A stretch of 64,000 bases of DNA from Gavia stellata (taxonomy: Eukaryota; Chordata; Aves; Gaviiformes; Gaviidae), in contig NC_082596.1 in the NCBI RefSeq assembly GCF_030936135.1, positions 19,788,388-19,852,387 of the forward strand, in the 5' to 3' direction. Below the pieces are notes generated by a model. It saw only the letters and a program-made list of their open reading frames with translations, was not told the DNA's origin and did no database searches. The position numbers and the translations under genes were made by a program. Positions 45,721 to 56,980 of the stretch are shown here, in pieces. Each line of letters starts with the position of its first letter. Within the stretch, counting starts at the first letter, position 1.

Positions 45721-48700
45721 TCTCACTTCCCTTCATGGCCTGTTACTGTGATCCCAGACATAGCTCTGGAGAGTCAGGGAGCGACTAGATCCCTGAGAGC
45801 AGGAGAGCAAACCCCTGAAGGGTTGTGCTGTGTCCACCATAAGGTAGAGACATCTGCTGAGCTCAGGGCCCAGCTCTTCCCGGTCTCTGGCAGGGCTTGG
45901 GCTTAGTCCTAGGCTGTTCTTGTGTTCAGTTATTTTGCTGATCTGCTAAATCTTTCTAGAGGAATCCTGAGAGAGAGGAGTCGAGTGGCACATCCCACCA
46001 AAAACTGAGTTAAATCTTCAGGGACCAGGAAAAAGAGCTTTCTGGAGTCTGTGTATTCCCACTGCTGGGTATCAACAGTAGGAATCTTCTCCAAATCAAC
46101 AGCTATTTTCTCCAAACAGAGCTATGAGGGAATCCTTTTCAGGGGGACACATGTGGTATTTATCCGGAGGGGTGAGTACGGGCTGCCTTCTGACTAAACT
46201 GTCCTTGTAGTTATGGACTGTTGTCATTCTTTGCACAAGCAAGAAGGAAATTTGTTTGAAAGAAGTCCATGGGAGGTTAAAGTTTCATACAAGTAATTCC
46301 ACAAATAAGAGTACTGAAACATTTGTGACTGTTGACCTCAGTTCACCAGACTCAGCACTGTCCAGGGAAGCCCAGGACTGATTTGCAGTGGCGGGTGTAT
46401 CCCAGGCACATCCACCACATCCCCAGAGCTGTCTCTATATGTCCCTGCACTGGGGGCCCCTCATGGAGCTGTGATAAAAGGCCAGCAGTTGCCACACAGT
46501 GGGTCACTCAGAAGAGGACAGAAAAACATTTCACACCAGATTCAGGGTAAAGCCTTCCTGCCATCACCTGGGCCAGCTCTCTGTGAGCCACCACCTGCTA
46601 ACTGCCTGTCCCTAACAAGAAGTCCCATCCTCTGTACCCAGTCCTTGCTTAGATAACAATTGACAGACCTGGAAGTAATGGGACCAAGAATAGGGGGGGA
46701 GATTGCTTGCAGCAGTGGATCTCTAAGCATGTTGTCACCAAGAAAGGGGCAGGCCATTCTGAAACATCCAGGCTGCACTGAACTGTACCATTGCTGTGCA
46801 CTCAGGCACCAAGTCCTTCAACACCTGACATGGGAGAAAAGCAGTGTGGGTTGCATGGAGTCATGATCCATGTTGTCCTTGCACTGTTCACCCACACAGC
46901 AACCCAAGCCCAGAAAGAGGAGAGAGTAGCAGAGTACCAGCATGGAGATGAACAAATGAGGGTATCAAGGCTCGTAAAACATGAGATGTTCTGTATCCAG
47001 ATAAAGAATATTTCTATTTGGTGTTTCTGTATCAATTTCTATGTTCATACTATATCAATCAAATCTATACCAATGTTCTTACGCATTGACTGTGGATACT
47101 GTTGTGACCTGGTTAAAAATGGTGAAGCTAGACTGAGTACCCTTTTGAAGAAATGGAGGGTAAATCAGTCCAGCCACACACTGGTTGGGGCAAAACAGCT
47201 TCATATACATCCCACTGTTCATCTAGGTGATCTGTCACTGAGCAATACCATCTTAGCTTTTTCTAGTAAGCTGAATTCAAGGGAAGTCTCAACAAGTTAG
47301 TCAAAGAGAAACTCATTAAATACTACTAAATATAATATCCTGGACTGCAAAACAGAGGCTGTGGAAGTACAGAGTGAAAATATTACATACAATTGCCGTG
47401 TTATGTAACATATTCTTCCCAAGTCATCTACTTAGTTACTTTCAGAGAGGCAATACCTTAGGTCTAGCCCAGAATGGTCACTCTAATATTCATACAGTGT
47501 GGGAGATTGTTATGTAAAATTTGGTCTTCTGACAATGTTGATCTTGTCATTTGGCCAGCAGTGGCAGAGCAGAAGTGCTCGGCAGGGCACACTGTCTTTA
47601 TAAATCAAAGGTCTTGAAAAGCATGAATGTTGGAGCTATGCTGCCCGTCATCCAAGTGTCTCTCAACTAGTCATTTAAGAGGAAGGCAGTTTCTGGCTGA
47701 AGCTATGGTTGTGCATGCAGTCCTCCCTTATTGAAGTCTTTCAGTGGGATTCCTTTTAGATTCAGGAGAGCAACCCTTCTGGCATGCAGCTCACTGGTCC
47801 TTTGATGAACTAAGAAGGCTAGACATTCACAAGGGTGTAGCTGGTGAAGAGACGTGTTAGCCCATGCACTCAACTCCATAGGTGATGAGGACCCTGCATA
47901 CCTGACTTTTTGGTTTACGTATTTCAAGAGTGCACAGTGAGGAGCAGAAGCTCCCTGTGCTGCTTTCTCAGGGGTTCCAGCTCTCCTAGACCACACATAA
48001 GAGGTCCTTGGCATTTCGCAGGATCGAAACAGTCTGAATAGCTGAAGAATTCTCTTCAAGGGGCCTCAGTGGGCACTCTTAAATAAGAACACAGACACAG
48101 TCTTGTGGAGTATCTCTGCTGAACTGGGAAATATTAATCCTATTTCACTCCTTTAAATGCTGAATGGGCCTGATCTTCAACCTGCTGAAACAAGTTGCCT
48201 CAGGTTACTTCCTTGAAATATGTTCTCTTTAATTTATTAAAAAGTACTTGAAAATCTGGAATTAGGAAGACTTCTTTTAAACATAATATTACAGCTAGCA
48301 GCTTTGAAAACTCCCAAATTAAGAAGAAAAAGCTTTTGAAAAGATCAGTGGCTTTCATTGTGTGTTTCTTTGTCAGGTTTTTTCCCCCATTCATAAAACA
48401 GTGAATTATTAAAAGCTACTAAATATTGCTGAAAGGTCATTTGACCATATAATCTGAAGCAAGAGTTAGCCAAAGAAATATCTCCTTCTGAGAACCAAAG
48501 TTGTTCTAGTAATATGAGGAGCATAACCTAACCAGAAATGGGGTTTTTTTTATGTCAGTACATATTTGTGATGTTGACTCTTTTTAATAGGACTTCAGAG
48601 ATTGCAGCATTAAATTAAACACAATAGAGAGAAATGTTAATGAAAGATACAGGGAAATAAAGAAAAGTTATTTCAGAATGTACCACACAAAGAAGAAATA

Positions 48701-51156
48701 TTAAAATATACTTTTCTGATCGTAAAATACATCAAGTATAATAGCACTTCACAGAGAAACTGCTTACAACTATTCATCCAAATAAGTTAGAGACCCTTGT
48801 CTCAGATGTAAGTAACTTATGTGCAAAAGCTTTCATCAGTGCTGAATTTGTTGATAACACCCTTTTGTCCAATCTATATTCAACCTGGTATCTCCAGAGT
48901 GATGAACGTCTTATGTCTGTGTATATTCTCAGCTTTATGGGTTCTGATACTCACATCTGTTTATAAAAGATTAAACTTTCAAGGATTAAATTCTCCTGTA
49001 TGCATTCAAGACTGTATCCATTAATATATTGCCACTGAGGGGTAACAGTAATTGCCTTTGGCTTAGTTGCTTACTTGGAGGAGGGCTGAATTTTCGAAAA
49101 GGAGGTATTTCAGCAAACTGTCAGTGGAGGAATGGCTGGTTCAGTCTTTTGTGGGATTAGTGTACCCATTTTGAGGTACAAAGGAAAAATAATATCACTA
49201 GAGGTAAGAAGATTTCTCATGAATGTGTTTTTTCATGAAGCATGGGTCTCAGAAATCACACTGCAAAGCTGCAGTTGAGGAATTCATAGAGCAAAAATAA
49301 AAGTTGACTTTACTCTGAATGAGACTTTAGAGCATTGGCAAAATAAACTCTTCTCTCAGGTTTTAGTCATACTTTGTATATTTTACAGGCAAAGATTATC
49401 CCTAATATAAAAATCTGTTGATTTTGTAGCTCCTCTCAAAAGACTTACCCAGTTACGTGGTGGTGATGGCTCTCATACAAGAAGTAAGATTGCCACTCAA
49501 GCTAGGGCAAAGACAGTCATGAAATTCCCTGAGACAATTGTAGGGGGAAGGTCTGAGCAGCTCTTCATGGAGTTTGATGAGAATTAGAAACCAAAAACAA
49601 GAGTGTCTCAAAATTAGGGGATCTGGCACATGAGGGGCAAGATCATGGAAACAGTGATGGCTACAGTGAAGAGGGATAAGGGAATACAGGAGGAGTGTAA
49701 GGAAGATTAAAGGAGTGGAAATAATGAGCCACAAGAATGGAAAGAAAAAAAGAAGTATAGGGAGTTAGAATGGGAGAAAGGAAAACAGACAATAAAATAA
49801 GGAAAAAGAAAAAATAAAGAGAAAGGAAGCTGAAATGGAGTGAAGAGAATAGGATGTCTCACATCTGTAAGAAAGGCAATGCTGACTAGAGAAAAAATGT
49901 GAAGGCTCACTTGGGAAGGCAGCTCAGAAAAATGAACATTTAGACAAAGCCTAGTCTTTTTCCAGGGGGAAATTATTTTTTTATGGATTTATCTTTGTCG
50001 TCTATCCAGCAACTACCACACAATCACTTTACAGGAGTCTTCATCTGGGAAGACTAACCTCAGTGATTTACTAATGGGAGGAGCTAATTTAACTCAAGAT
50101 ATTAAACTACCATCTGAAAACTGGGATGAGATGAAAGGAGAAACTGCTCATGAAACCATAGGAATAGGACTGTATAAAACCACTGAGGAAATTCAGCACT
50201 ACTCTCGTGGCTACCTTTTCTGTCATGGGCTCTCTAGGTGCTGGCTCTAACTATGAGATCTCACAGCTGGATTTAAGAGCAGTCAGTTATTTGATTTTAA
50301 AAGCTTTTTTGCTTTTAAAAAGAATGGAGGGCATTTCCAGTGCCTTTCAATCCACTTAGCAGACTGTTATTTCTCCTTCCTAGACAATCAGAGCAACAAG
50401 TCTGAAATAACAAGTGGCAAGAGCATTTTAAAAACAGAAAAAAGCCAAGCAGTGCAGAACCGTTAGTCCTGACGGTTTTAGTGCCATAGATACAAACAGT
50501 AATAAAGTTTTAGGAACGTAGTAGTTGCATGCAGGCTTGTTTTCAGAAATTACTTTGAATTGTAATTACCTTAATGAATGCACTAAAGCAAAGGCATAGC
50601 ATTATATAAGAAATGGCAGATGGGAACCATAATGAAATTTGCAGATGAAATCATTTAAAAGGGAAAACAATAATCCCAAAGGTGAGTGCACTGAAATAAT
50701 GACTTGTGTCCATGGAAAAGAGGTACGAACTCTCATATCCTAAACTATAAAAAAGGGCTTTATGACTTTTTATCTGAATGTATCACTGATATGTACTTTA
50801 ATTGATTGGGGGGTTTTTTGGGGGGGTGTCAGAAAATAGGATGTATTGAGTTCTTATAGTGTGTATTTCTTTGTAATATCTTACCATACATTCTGTGGGT
50901 TTTTTCTCTCAGCTTAGCCTAACTGTGTGTAAAAGAAAAAAAAAAAAAATACAGAGTCAGGGAATATTAAGCAAATGCTCAAATATATTTTGAAAAGGAG
51001 ATTTTTAATTCACTTACAATTGCACTCTTATCCTTCTATTTACAGTTTAGTTTAACTGAGTAAGAGGAAAATTAACCAAATGATGAGCTGATTGTGAACT
51101 AATAAAAGATCAAGAACAATAAAGAAATATTCCATAAAGAGATCAAAAGCATTTAA
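45721..51156. other. Intergenic, no gene recognised
   Basis: Mostly AT-rich. A 169-codon + frame at 46,791-47,300 has no recognisable motif. A purine-biased stretch (GAAA/GGAAAG-rich) spans roughly 49,660-49,860. G6T6G7 occurs around 50,808-50,826. Nothing supports a gene. Confidence 0.5.
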
Positions 51157-52368
51157 GGATCTCCTTCTACGACCAGGTGACCCGCCTAGTGGATGAGGGG
51201 AAGGCTGTGGATGTTGTCTAACTGGACTTTAGTAAAGCCTTTGACACTGTCTCCCACAGCATTCTCCTGGAGAAGCTGGTGACTCGTGGCTTAGACAGGT
51301 GTATTCTTCACTGGGTAAAACACTGGCTGGATGGCTGAGCCCAGAGAGGTGTGGTGAATGGAGTTAAATCCAGTTGGCGGCCGGTCACAAGCGGAGTCCC
51401 CCAGGGCTCAGTTTTGGGACCGGTCTTGTTTAATATCTTTATCGATGATCTGGATGAGGAAATTGAGTGCACCCACAGCAAGTTTGCAGATGACACCAAG
51501 TTGGGAGGGAGTGTTGATCTGCTCGAGGGTAGGAAGGCTCTGCAGAGGGATCTGGACAGGCTGGATTGATGGACTGAGGCCAATTCTATGAGGTTCAACA
51601 AGGCCAAGTGCCGGGTCCTGCACTTGGGTCACAACAACCCCATGCAACGCTACAGGCTTGGGGACGAGTGGCTGGAAAGATCCCCCGCAGAAAAGGATCT
51701 GGGGGTGTTGATTGACAGCCGGCTGAATATGAGCCAGCAGTGTGCCCAGGTGGCCAAGGCGGCCAACGGCATCCTGGCCTGTATCAGAAATGGTGTGGCC
51801 AGCAGGAGCAGGGAGGTGATCGTGCCCCTGGACTCGGCGCTGGTGAGGCCACACCTCGAATCCTGTGTTCAGTTTTGGGCCCCTCACTACAAGAAGGACA
51901 TTGAGGTGCTGGAGCGTGTCCAGAGAAGGACGACGAAGCTGGTGAGGGGTCTGGAGCACAAGTCTTATGAGGAGTGACTGAGGGAGCTGGGGTTGTTCAG
52001 CCTGGAGAAGAGGAGGCTGAGGGGAGACCTTATCGCTCTCTACAACTACCTGAAAGGGGGTTGCAGAGAGGTGGGTGTTGGTCTCTTCTCCCAAGTGATG
52101 AGTGACAGGACAAGAGGAAATGGCCTCAAGTTGCTCCAGGGGAGGTTTAGACTGGATATTAGGAAAAATTTCTTTACTGAGAGAGTGGTGAAACACTGGA
52201 ATAAGCTGCCCAGGGAAGTGGTGGAGTCACCATCACTGGAGGTGTTCAAGGAATGTGTGGACGAGGCATTGTGGGACATGGTTTAGTGGGCATGGTGGTG
52301 TTAGTTGATGGTTGGACTTGATGATCTTACAGGTCTTTTCCAACCTTAGTGATTCTGTGATTCTGTGA
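51157..52368 (+). mobile_element. CR1 retrotransposon, 5'-truncated, sense (about 1.2 kb, relatively young)
   Basis: Sense CR1 beginning GATCTCCTTCTACGACCAGG in the reverse-transcriptase region and ending with GATTCTGTGATTCTGTGA. It is the mirror image of the antisense copy at 13,502-14,697, extending about 30-40 bp further at the 5' end. The two lie about 36.5 kb apart on either side of KCNV1. Confidence 0.94.
51186..52286 (+). pseudogene. CR1 ORF2 reverse-transcriptase fragment with four nonsense codons
   Basis: One reading frame can be followed without a frameshift for about 1.1 kb but is interrupted by stops at 51,219 (TAA), 51,336 (TGA), 51,567 (TGA) and 51,975 (TGA). The segments contain [10 protein letters not shown] (motif A), [20 protein letters not shown] (motif B), [10 protein letters not shown] (motif C with the catalytic Asp pair) and the C-terminal [13 protein letters not shown], then [20 protein letters not shown], and a final stop at 52,284-52,286. 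Three of the four stops are TGA. The endonuclease half is absent. It is non-functional. Confidence 0.9.
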
Positions 52369-53100
52369 AATTAGAATTAGGTGCTGAACTGTTCACATAA
52401 GAGTGCAATATGCTATATCTTTCAATTATGAATTATATGCACCTGTTTACATTAATTTGTCAGAGACATATTTTAAACAGCTACAGCTTTAAGCTTCTTT
52501 AATGCATAGGCATGCAACTCATTGTCTCATAAATCATACCTTAAAATGCATCTTGGCATTATTTTGCTATGCAAAGAAGGTAAAAGACACAGAGATCAAG
52601 AAAAAATTGACAGCTCTGGAGCCTTTAGCCTTGCAGTCCCTCTACCTTAAGCACCGCTTTTTCACTTTTACAAGTTTTAGCAAGATCAGGACTTTAGTTT
52701 GGAATCTGAAAGAATCTGATTTAACACGGGTAATTTTCAGTTCCCTTTTTAACTGCAGCCTCTAATTTACCTCATCAAGAGCTGAGTGGTTTTTACTCAT
52801 AGGGCACTCCCATTGCATAAGAAACAAGACTAAGTATGAAACAAGAGGGAGTCATCTGCATTCATGAGATATGTTTCAGTTTGTCAGTGTCCTAAAACCC
52901 CTCAGAAAGTTTCCAGCATACTGAATGCACTCAAGCCTTCCAGCACTTGTTAGTGTTACCAAAGCTGAGCATGAAAACACAGACCTTGAGAATGGCAAAG
53001 AAAAGCAGGCAGAAAATAGATATGAAACTCTCTGTAGCTCTAAACAGAATAGTAAGGTTACTGCCCATGAAAAGTGGGTCCAAACAGACAAAAAAGACAA
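52369..53100. other. Intergenic, no gene recognised
   Basis: AT-rich flank between the sense CR1 and a GC-rich block. Nothing is recognised. Confidence 0.55.
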
Positions 53101-54184
53101 GGTTGAGTCACAGATCATGTTTGCCCACCCAGGTGACCCAGGTCAGATACTGGAGGTGGCTGGTCCCAGGCTGTCACCCCAGGCACTACATGAGGTCAGC
53201 CTGCAAGCTCGCCCAGGAGCAGGACGCAGATCCTAGCCCAAGAAAGTCCTCTCCAGAAGGGCTCCTCCTTTCTGAGGAGCAAACCCCACCTCTGCACAGG
53301 GTCTCCCCTACTCTTTGGCCACCTCTACTCCACCAACACCAATGCCAGGTGTGAGGAGCCAGTGGATCCTGGGGATCCTGGAACCGCAGGCTGGGGACCT
53401 GGTGATAGGGCAGCTGCCGACTTGCCCAGAGCAGTTCAGCTGGTGTGGGGAGTCAGAGGAGGGGAGACCTGAGGGTTCTGACAGCATCTGCAAGAAGGGA
53501 ATGTGCCAGTGCAAATCACCAACTTCCACTTAGAAGTGGACATGGGGAGGACCCCAGGAGAAGTTCTGAGGGCATCCAAGCAGCACATTGGTGTAGCACA
53601 TGCCACAGCAGGCCTCCCTCCTTGAAGGGGAGACCTGAATCACAGCTTTCTTGGAAGCACACCCAAGAAATGGAGTGGCATAAACACCACCTGCTCTACC
53701 CAGGAGTTGCCTTGATTGGTCTCAACTGTTACATTGCCCATATTCTAGATTTTTTTAAATTGCAATTCAGTGACTTGATCAGAAAACCAGAGAAAATGTT
53801 ATCAAGTGAGAAAGCTTTGTTTACAAAGCCCCACTCTGACCACCAGCAGCCCAGCTGCCCTGCCAGTGAATCTGATCCCCTCTCCCTGCTGTGAGTGATC
53901 CTCTAAAACTCTTCCACCCTCAAGGCAGAGGAACCAAATGCAGGCACTGCACTTCCTCCTGTTTCATATGCTCATCGCTGTGTTGCACTCCAAGCTTGCT
54001 GTGGACAAAAGGGAAAGCATCGCGTAGCTCACTGGCTGGTCTGGCTTGATATTTCCAGCTGATCACATGCTGACATACACACCCATGTACTATGCACACA
54101 CTCTGGTCTCTCCAGTCACTGGCACCACAGACACACAGATGCCTCCAACTCATGGTCTGACTCCAGTGTGCTGCACTCAGACCG
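53101..54184. other. GC-rich block, probably repeat-derived
   Basis: About 1.1 kb with clearly higher GC than its surroundings and several overlapping open frames up to 149 codons, none resembling a known domain. It adjoins an LTR-like segment, so degraded retroviral internal DNA is possible, but I could not find gag, pol or a primer-binding site. Confidence 0.35.
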
Positions 54185-54201
54185 CCCCCCCCCCCCCCCC
54201 C
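54185..54201 (+). repeat. Homopolymer C17
   Basis: Seventeen consecutive C residues directly beside the edge of an LTR-like segment. Length is uncertain because such runs are error-prone in assembly. Confidence 0.85.
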
Positions 54202-54202
54202 A

Positions 54203-54735
54203 TGCACATAGAATAGACAGCCTGCAACTAGGAAAAGGGTTAGAAATGGAGTTTAATAGATGATAGGACAGACCACACTGACCAGGCACAGGGCATGGCC
54301 AGACAAACGTATCGACCAGCAAACTGTTCAGAGGCAGCTAGCCCCTTTTATCCCCCTTCCCCTGTATTTCACCATGCTTGTTCTTCCCCAGTACACTTCC
54401 TTTCCCTCCCTTTCCCCACGTTTGGTTCCTCCCTTAAGCATCCCATAATAAGCCTTGCACAATCCCAGCATGCTCCTCTCAGCATCCCATAATGAGCCCC
54501 ATCCCTCAGGGCAGGGCCCCCCCAGCCCCAGTCTGTGCAGTGCCCCAGGGAGCCACCCCTGGGGACTCACGAGGCTGGGTCTCACCCGGCTTGTGGGGCT
54601 GATGCTCTCCAGGACAGCCCTGGGGGGCTGGCGCAGGGGCTCCTGCCTTTGACTTGGGCACTGGGGCTCCCCCACTGCCCTCTGCCTCCGCGCTCCTCTG
54701 TGTGTATGGGGATGAGCCTTTAGCACATACCCTAA
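54203..54735 (-). mobile_element. Possible degraded retroviral LTR, antisense
   Basis: Read on the minus strand, the segment has LTR-like order: TGTTAGGGTATG at one edge, a GC-rich U3-like stretch, a TATA-like GGGATAAAAGGGG (reverse complement around 54,346-54,354), then about 90 nt later a possible polyadenylation signal ATTAAA (reverse complement of 54,252-54,257), ending TATGTGCA. The C17 run follows as TGGGG... on that strand, which might mark an expanded primer-binding-site start. I could not find a target-site duplication, and both edges are uncertain. Confidence 0.45.
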
Positions 54736-54830
54736 CAAACACCAGCACCGCCAAAGTGAAATATTTAGACTGCTGCTGAATCAAAACGGGTAGGTTGCTA
54801 TGGTCATTGATTCTTCTGTTCTTATATAGC

Positions 54831-54879
54831 AGAAAGAAAAAGAAAGGAAAAGAAAAAAGGAAAAAAAAAAGAAAAAAGG
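54831..54879 (+). repeat. Polypurine A/G-rich tract
   Basis: 49 nt containing only A and G, as AGAAAG, GGAAAAG and A10 runs. Low complexity. Confidence 0.85.
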
Positions 54880-56383
54880 CTGACAGCACTTTCTCTACTA
54901 CAGAAAATAATGCTTAAAAGTGGCAAAGGAGGAGGGAGTGAAAGGACCTATCATTGGTCCAGATGCTTCTCCACCAACTGGAATCCCTTGGCAGTACTTG
55001 CGAGGCAGGCAGGCATGGCCAACTGCTAGCACTGCACCGATGCCCCAAGGTGAAAGGGTCTCCTATGGTGTCAGGCTGCTGGTCCAGCTATGGAGGACGG
55101 ACTCTGAATCAACCAGTGATGATGAAAGTCTGTAAGGACATGCATGAAAAACTCCTACCCCTGCCCTCCTGTGCCCAGTTCCCAGTCAAACTGGCTCCCC
55201 AGCCCATGCCCCTTTACACGCCAGGATATACCCCCAAGCACCACGTTGCTGAGATGGAAAAATGGAGCTAAGCCTAACCATATGAAGCAGAAAGGAGCAG
55301 GTGCCCCTTCAACTCTTTTCCAGGAGATATCAGAACCCTTTCTGATATCTCAATTCAGGGATTGTGTACCAATGCTAAAAGAGCACAGACTGGGCCACTG
55401 AATCCCAGAAAAGGACAAGGAGACTCAACAGCAAGGCCAGGCCTGCTCTGAGGAACAGAACTAGTACTATTTAGTGAAGATTTGGCTACAGCCTAGCTTC
55501 TGAGTGCAAAGGCTTTTTTTCCCCTACAACCTTCCCGTTTGTGAAAGGGCACCCAATGGAAGTCATGCTGCCAGCTGTACTAAAAAGATGCTTCAAATAC
55601 ATGTTGGACAGGGAACAAATGGAGAGAATAGCAGCCAGATGATTCAATGCTGGCTGCCCATCTTTTCTCAGCTGCCAATAGCATAGACTCTGAGTCAATA
55701 GGCTGCAACAGCCTGTCTTGTAAATAATCCTCCATCTTTTTTCCCTGCTGCAGAACTCCTCAAAGCAAAAAAAGAGACAGCACAAACCAGTCCATAATCC
55801 TCTCTCCCTTGTACCAAACAGGACCATTTTTACTGCCTCCTTTGTCATTCCTGATGGTATGCCTTTTTGTTGCAACACTGTGTCAGGGTGTCAATGTTCA
55901 CTTGAGTTATTCTGGACAGTGATTTCAGGTATCATGTGATGGATTGTCTTTAGAAGCTTTTTAATCGAATATTCCACATCTCAACATTCCCTCCTGAGAG
56001 AAGAGAAATCATGATGCTTTCCAATCTAAGGTCTGGATAAGATGCTACCAGTAAGGTTCCCTAGTGCTTCAAAGATGGCAAGATACAGCCTACTCTTCTT
56101 CTTCATGGAACTGGACTTGAAAGTCTATATCTAGATAACGGAGCTGCACTGGCTCTAGGTTACCCTTGACCATAGGTAGCCAAATCTGCAAGAGGTGAGG
56201 AGGATGCACTGTCACAGCAGTGTTGTCCTTGGCTTCATATTTATGCTTCCTCTGAAAAAGCCTTTTAGGTTATTTGTCTTCTATTGCTGAAACGAGCTAA
56301 TGTAATTGTGGAAAGCAGCCATAGCATCCAGTGCAACTCTCTAGTGCAGGATTCAGCTGCAAGGTACACCAGGGTATCACTCC
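54880..56383. other. Intergenic, no gene recognised
   Basis: Moderate GC to about 55,450, then AT-rich. Open frames up to 130 codons (55,486-55,878 minus) have no recognisable domain. Confidence 0.5.
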
Positions 56384-56980
56384 TCACTAGGGAGCAGCAA
56401 GAATGGGGCTGCTCCATAAGGGAAGGTGAGCCAAGAGCAGAATGGAGCCCAGGTCCAGCGGGGCAAGGGCCTTGCCAGCCAGGGTCCATCCCACAATATC
56501 CAAGCAGAACAGACCCAGACGTGGTGGCCAGGTCCAACCAAGAGTCCAGATCACAAAGCAATATCACAGTGATGAGGCCGGGCCAAGGTCAAGGTCAAGG
56601 TCAAGTCAGTAGATGGGTTGAGGTCTACAAGATGGGTTGAGGCTACGTGGTCAGGCAGAGTAAAGCTGTGGCTGAACAGATCAGCACTCCTCCAGCATAT
56701 CTCAGGCAGGGAACGAAGCCCCAGAACTGGGCTTAAATAATGCTCCTGGGCCCATGGCTGTGGGTGAAGGTCGCAGGTGAGGCTGGTCAAGAACACTGTC
56801 TCATTGATGCACCTAGGGTCCTGACACCCTTGACCTCCAGCTGCCACTTGGGAAAGATGGTGCCCTCTCAGAGAGCCTGTGTCATATATGCAGCTACACA
56901 TGCATGCCTCAGGTACCCTATGGGTCCTCGGATGTTACTGTCCACCTACATGTAGCCAGCTGAGTTAAACCTGTCAATGG
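56384..56980 (-). repeat. GC-rich degenerate repeat, possibly LTR-derived
   Basis: About 600 bp with many variants of GGTCCA / AAGGTC, including (AAGGTC)3 at 56,585-56,602 and two copies of GATGGGTTGAGG at 56,612-56,623 and 56,631-56,642. On the minus strand a TATA-like TTATTTAAG (56,731-56,740) precedes a pyrimidine-rich CTGGGGCTTCGTTCCCTGCC segment, an order reminiscent of an LTR promoter. No clear termini or target duplication. Confidence 0.35.

Noticed and set aside
46791..47300. Plus-strand frame of 169 codons
   Set aside because: No recognisable motif, overlaps another frame, and has no supporting neighbours. Evidence is insufficient for a gene.
54328..54889. Minus-strand frames of 136 and 127 codons
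   Set aside because: They lie in a GC-rich LTR-like segment and a polypurine tract, and their composition (Pro/Gly/Ala, Phe/Leu runs) reflects these.
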